DNA of 64,000 nucleotides from Propionispira arboris (lineage in GTDB: Bacteria; Bacillota; Negativicutes; Selenomonadales; Selenomonadaceae). The DNA is taken from the NCBI RefSeq assembly GCF_900109225.1, contig NZ_FNZK01000003.1:1-64000 (forward strand), given 5' to 3'. A model generated the notes under the pieces. That model saw nothing but the letters and a program-made list of their open reading frames with translations. It ran no database searches and was not told where the DNA came from. Positions 61,392 to 64,000 of this stretch are shown here, in pieces (position 1 is the first letter of the stretch; each line of letters begins with the position of its first letter). The position numbers and the translations under genes are program-made.

Positions 61392-63464
61392 TTGAAAGAA
61401 TATAGCAGTAAAAATTTACGCAATATTGCGATTATTGGACATGGAAAATGTGGTAAAACGACTTTGGCGGAAGCTTGTTTATTTAATGCCGGAGCTGTGA
61501 AGCGTTTGGGGAAAGTTGACGATGGTACAGCAGCTACAGATTTCGATCCAGAAGAAATCAAAAGAAAACTCAGTATCAGCAGTGCGCTGGCTTCGTGTGA
61601 ATGGCAAGGGTACAAACTGAATTTTATAGATACACCTGGTTATCCAGATTTTTTTGGTGATGTCGAAGGTGCCTTACTGGCAGCGGACAATGCATTGGTG
61701 GTGTTATCGGCACCATCAGGGATTGAAGTAGAAACAGAACGTGTCTGGAAGTATGCAAGTGATATCGGTTTGCCACGGGCTGTTTTTATTAATAAAATGG
61801 ATCGTGAACATGCCGATTTTGAAGGCGTGGTTTCGCAGCTCCGTATGAAGTTTGGCCCTGGCGTGGTTCCAATTCAAATCCCTATTGGTCATGCAGCAGC
61901 CTTTCAAGGCGTTGTAGATTTGCTTACAATGCACACGAAGATTGTTACCGTGAAAGATGATGTAGTTGAAGGCGGTATTCCAGAATATCTAGCGGCTGAG
62001 GTGGAACAGGCTCGCCAAAAATTAATTGAAGTAGTTGCTGAGTATAATAATGAATTATTAACAAAATACATAGAGGGGGAAGAAATTACCGAAGTGGAAT
62101 TGGCCGCGGCACTCATTGAGGGAATTCATTCAGCTAAGATTTTTCCGGTACTTTGTGGTTCTGGTTATCGCAATGTTGGTGTAATGAAAATGATGAATGC
62201 TATGGTTGAATATATGCCTGTCCCTTATTTTAAAACTTCACTCGGTACAGATCCTGACAACGGCGATTTGCTTGAACGTAAAACAGAAGGTGCTTTTTCC
62301 GGTCAGGTTTTTAAAACATTGGTTGATCCATTTGTCGGTCGGCTTAGTTTTATAAAGGTTCTATCCGGTGTTTTAAAAAGTGAATCCTATGTTTACAATG
62401 TCAATATTAAAAAGAATGAACGTATTGGTAATATTGTCACTATGCAGGGAAAACGGCAGGAACATGTTAATTGTATCAATGCTGGTGATATCTGTATGGT
62501 GGGAAAACTACAAGAAACCAATACGGGAGATACTCTTTGTGATAAAAATTCACCAATTTTGTATGAAAAAATAGTGTATCCAAAATCAATGCTGACAATG
62601 GCAATCAGTCCTAAAAACAAAGGCGATGAAGAAAAAATCGGTAGTGCTTTGACTAAGATGAAAGATGAAGATCCGACACTTTGTTTGGGGAAAAATTCCG
62701 AGACAAAAGACTTTTTAATCAATGGGATTGGCGAAGTGCAGCTTGAAATCGTCATTGAAAAAATGAAGCGTAAATATGGAGTGGAAGCTTGTCTGCATCA
62801 ATCTATTGTTCCATATCGTGAAACGATTAAGAAAAAGGTTAAGGTGGAAGGCAAACACAAAAAACAAAGTGGCGGGCATGGACAATTTGGTCATGTTTGG
62901 CTGGAAATCGAACCCTTGGAACCAGGTGCAGGCAATGAATTTATCGAAAGTATTTTTGGTGGAGCAGTGCCAAGACAATATATACCAGCTGTGGAAAAAG
63001 GTACTTTTGAAACATTACAGGCTGGAGTGCTTGCCGGTTATCCTGTCGTTGATGTCAAAGTCAATTTAGTGGATGGTTCCTACCATAATGTCGATTCATC
63101 CGAACTGGCATTTAAGGTTGCAACAGCACAGGCAATAAAAAAAGGTGTTATGGATGCAGTGCCAGTGCTTTTAGAGCCGATTTATCAGGTGGTTATTGAG
63201 GCACCTGAATATTATACGGGTGATGTAATCGGCAGTCTTAATACCAAAAGAGCGCATATTTCATCTACGGATGTTCGGGATGATGGCAGCGGACGAATTT
63301 GTGCTGAAGTTCCATTAGCGGAATTAAATAAATATGCTACCCATTTGCGTTCATTGACGCAAGGCCGTGGCACGTTTGATATGGAATTTTCACATTATCA
63401 AGAGCTTCCTGTTAAACTTGCAGAATTGATTATTTTAGACTATCAGCATAAAAAAGCACAATAA
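61392..63464 (+). CDS. EF-G-like GTPase (FusA paralogue) with altered G3 motif
   Basis: This 690-residue protein has all five EF-G domains and the G1 motif GHGKCGKT (16-23), G4 NKMD (134-137) and domain IV. It matches the EF-G-like family (PRK12740) rather than canonical FusA. The G3 motif reads DTPGYPDF, with Tyr84 where EF-G has the catalytic His of DTPGHVDF. The switch I region is also short and different. So GTP hydrolysis should be slow or differently activated, and a true translocase role is unlikely. The start is TTG at 61392 after AGGGGA. It is a single-gene unit with a long leader and a very strong terminator. Confidence 0.9.
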   Translation: MKEYSSKNLRNIAIIGHGKCGKTTLAEACLFNAGAVKRLGKVDDGTAATDFDPEEIKRKLSISSALASCEWQGYKLNFIDTPGYPDFFGDVEGALLAADNALVVLSAPSGIEVETERVWKYASDIGLPRAVFINKMDREHADFEGVVSQLRMKFGPGVVPIQIPIGHAAAFQGVVDLLTMHTKIVTVKDDVVEGGIPEYLAAEVEQARQKLIEVVAEYNNELLTKYIEGEEITEVELAAALIEGIHSAKIFPVLCGSGYRNVGVMKMMNAMVEYMPVPYFKTSLGTDPDNGDLLERKTEGAFSGQVFKTLVDPFVGRLSFIKVLSGVLKSESYVYNVNIKKNERIGNIVTMQGKRQEHVNCINAGDICMVGKLQETNTGDTLCDKNSPILYEKIVYPKSMLTMAISPKNKGDEEKIGSALTKMKDEDPTLCLGKNSETKDFLINGIGEVQLEIVIEKMKRKYGVEACLHQSIVPYRETIKKKVKVEGKHKKQSGGHGQFGHVWLEIEPLEPGAGNEFIESIFGGAVPRQYIPAVEKGTFETLQAGVLAGYPVVDVKVNLVDGSYHNVDSSELAFKVATAQAIKKGVMDAVPVLLEPIYQVVIEAPEYYTGDVIGSLNTKRAHISSTDVRDDGSGRICAEVPLAELNKYATHLRSLTQGRGTFDMEFSHYQELPVKLAELIILDYQHKKAQ

Positions 63465-63508
63465 TACGAAAAAAGCAGCGATTACTAAATCGCTGCTTTT
63501 TTCGTATT
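63463..63508 (+). terminator. 21-bp perfect terminator after the EF-G-like gene
   Basis: Bases 63463-63483 and 63488-63508 are exact reverse complements with a four-base loop; the right arm contains six T followed by CGTATT. It partly overlaps the stop codon. Confidence 0.85.
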
Positions 63509-63557
63509 GGATTTATAATATTGCGATTCCGATACTGGAATTACATAAAAAACATAA

Positions 63558-63633
63558 TGGCTGGGGTAGCTGGACTCGAACCAACGAATGCGGGATTCAG
63601 AATCCCGTGCCTTACCAACTTGGCGATACCCCA
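63558..63633 (-). tRNA. tRNA-Gln (anticodon CUG)
   Basis: The minus-strand sequence folds as a 76-base cloverleaf: seven-base acceptor stem TGGGGTA with TACCCCA, D-arm GCC/GGC, anticodon stem CGGGA/TCCCG with loop TTCTGAA, and T-arm GTTGG-TTCGAGT-CCAGC. The anticodon is CTG, so it reads CAG (Gln). CCA is encoded at 63558-63560. In AT-rich genomes the TTG-anticodon species carries most Gln, so a second tRNA-Gln is expected elsewhere. Confidence 0.93.
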
Positions 63634-63683
63634 AAAGATGTGTTCTCAACAGTTCAACATTATACATAAATAAAGCATGAAAG

Positions 63684-64000
63684 TCAATAATCAATTTTCC
63701 CCAACGATAATGTAGCTTCTAAATAAATTTCAAAGGTTCGTGGCCAGGGATAAGACGCCTCGATTTGTATATCATTAATTTTGAGTAATAAATCACCATC
63801 GGTGGTATGTACCGGGATAGATTGTTTATAGGCTTTACTGTATTTTAAAAGTGTTGTTCGTTTCGTGAGACCTGTTTGCAGCATATCGTTGGCCCATTTG
63901 TAATTATGGTCAAGGTCCAGATCATTCACATTTGTAAAACCGGATTTTTTGAGATTTACATTTACAAGATCAATGACTTCTTTTAAATAATAATAATCTT
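63684..64000 (-). CDS. Hypothetical protein, C-terminal part (runs off the right edge)
   Basis: A minus-strand frame stays open from the right edge at 64000 to a stop at 63684-63686 and gives about 104 residues. A GTG at 63927-63929 is inside the frame, but upstream codons continue without a stop, so the gene most likely begins beyond the window. The sequence has YYYLKEVIDLVNVNLKKSGF, then DHNYKWANDMLQTGLTKRTT and a final EIYLEATLSLGKIDY. I do not recognise a family. It ends 50 bases before the 5' end of tRNA-Gln, on the same strand, so the two might be read in one transcript. Confidence 0.6.
   Translation of the reverse strand, partial: DYYYLKEVIDLVNVNLKKSGFTNVNDLDLDHNYKWANDMLQTGLTKRTTLLKYSKAYKQSIPVHTTDGDLLLKINDIQIEASYPWPRTFEIYLEATLSLGKIDY

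Noticed and set aside
63485-63694. Minus-strand frame of 69 codons across the tRNA
   Set aside because: It reads through tRNA-Gln and the EF-G terminator, so it is not a real gene.
1-64000. CRISPR array, restriction or other known defence island
   Set aside because: No regularly spaced direct repeats and no nuclease, methylase or toxin-antitoxin genes were found; nearly all of the window is conserved backbone.

Overview
The window is a mostly chromosomal, gene-dense stretch of a low-GC Gram-positive-lineage bacterium (Firmicutes/Bacillota). Gene order is that of the conserved Bacillus/Clostridium backbone: alaS-ireB-ruvX-DUF1292-mltG-O-methyltransferase-U32, then aroQ-pepP-efp-asp23-nusB-xseAB-ispA-dxs-tlyA-nadK-argR-recN, trpS-scpAB-dacF-rluB, aroA-cmk-plsC-ispH/S1-DUF512-der-plsY, and pheB-hom-thrB. 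The IspH-S1 ribosomal protein fusion, Hfq beside MiaA, and sporulation genes missing from three places where spore formers carry them (between efp and asp23, after recN, after dacF) fit best with a non-sporulating Negativicute (Selenomonadales-like) or a related Clostridia lineage. That placement is inference; no rRNA or outer-membrane gene lies in the window to settle it. TTG and GTG starts are frequent and usually follow a strong AGGAG-type ribosome binding site.

Layout. 1-5.5 kb is a mixed accessory region: the truncated 5' end of an IS1182-like transposase at the left edge, a small secreted Pro/Gln/His-rich protein, a membrane GGDEF diguanylate cyclase, a thiamine uptake/activation pair (thiN-thiT, minus strand), an MBL-fold hydrolase, a DODA-type dioxygenase and a HAD phosphatase. 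5.6-8.8 kb holds miaA-hfq and dut-rarA. 8.8-13.8 kb is a self-contained sugar locus: an AraC-type regulator divergent from an alpha-xylosidase (GH31, YicI type) and a GPH sugar:cation symporter. 13.9-17.3 kb encodes an Fe-S/tRNA-thiolation module: an IscR-like regulator, IscS, IscU and MnmA. 17.4-26.8 kb carries alaS, ireB, ruvX, DUF1292, an isolated chemoreceptor, mltG, an O-methyltransferase, a U32 peptidase family protein and DUF4911. 26.8-40.8 kb runs from acyP through recN and nudF and mixes translation (efp, nusB), cell envelope (Asp23/AmaP), isoprenoid (ispA, dxs), DNA repair (xseAB, recN) and arginine control (argR). 40.9-58.3 kb contains an S2P protease, trpS, scpAB, dacF, rluB, a flavoprotein, aroA, cmk, plsC, ispH-S1, a DUF512 radical SAM protein, der, plsY and the threonine genes. 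58.3-64 kb ends with cca, a gamma-carbonic anhydrase, ndk, a cobalamin adenosyltransferase, an EF-G-like GTPase, tRNA-Gln and the 3' end of an unrecognised gene.

Together the genes cover core information processing and envelope synthesis. The isoprenoid route is represented twice (dxs/ispA and ispH), the shikimate route twice (aroQ, aroA) and phospholipid acylation twice (plsC, plsY). Transcription units are cleanly bounded: about twenty intrinsic terminators with 10-21 bp stems are visible, and several good sigma-A promoters (TTGACA-like, 17-18 bp spacer, TATAAT) precede the units. No CRISPR array, prophage or obvious defence system was found. The more unusual items are an EF-G paralogue lacking the catalytic His of its G3 motif, a Cys/His-rich insert in DUF1292, a short ORF written through the efp terminator, a 21-bp perfect hairpin without a U-tract after thrB, and an orphan hairpin in a 0.3-kb gene-free gap.
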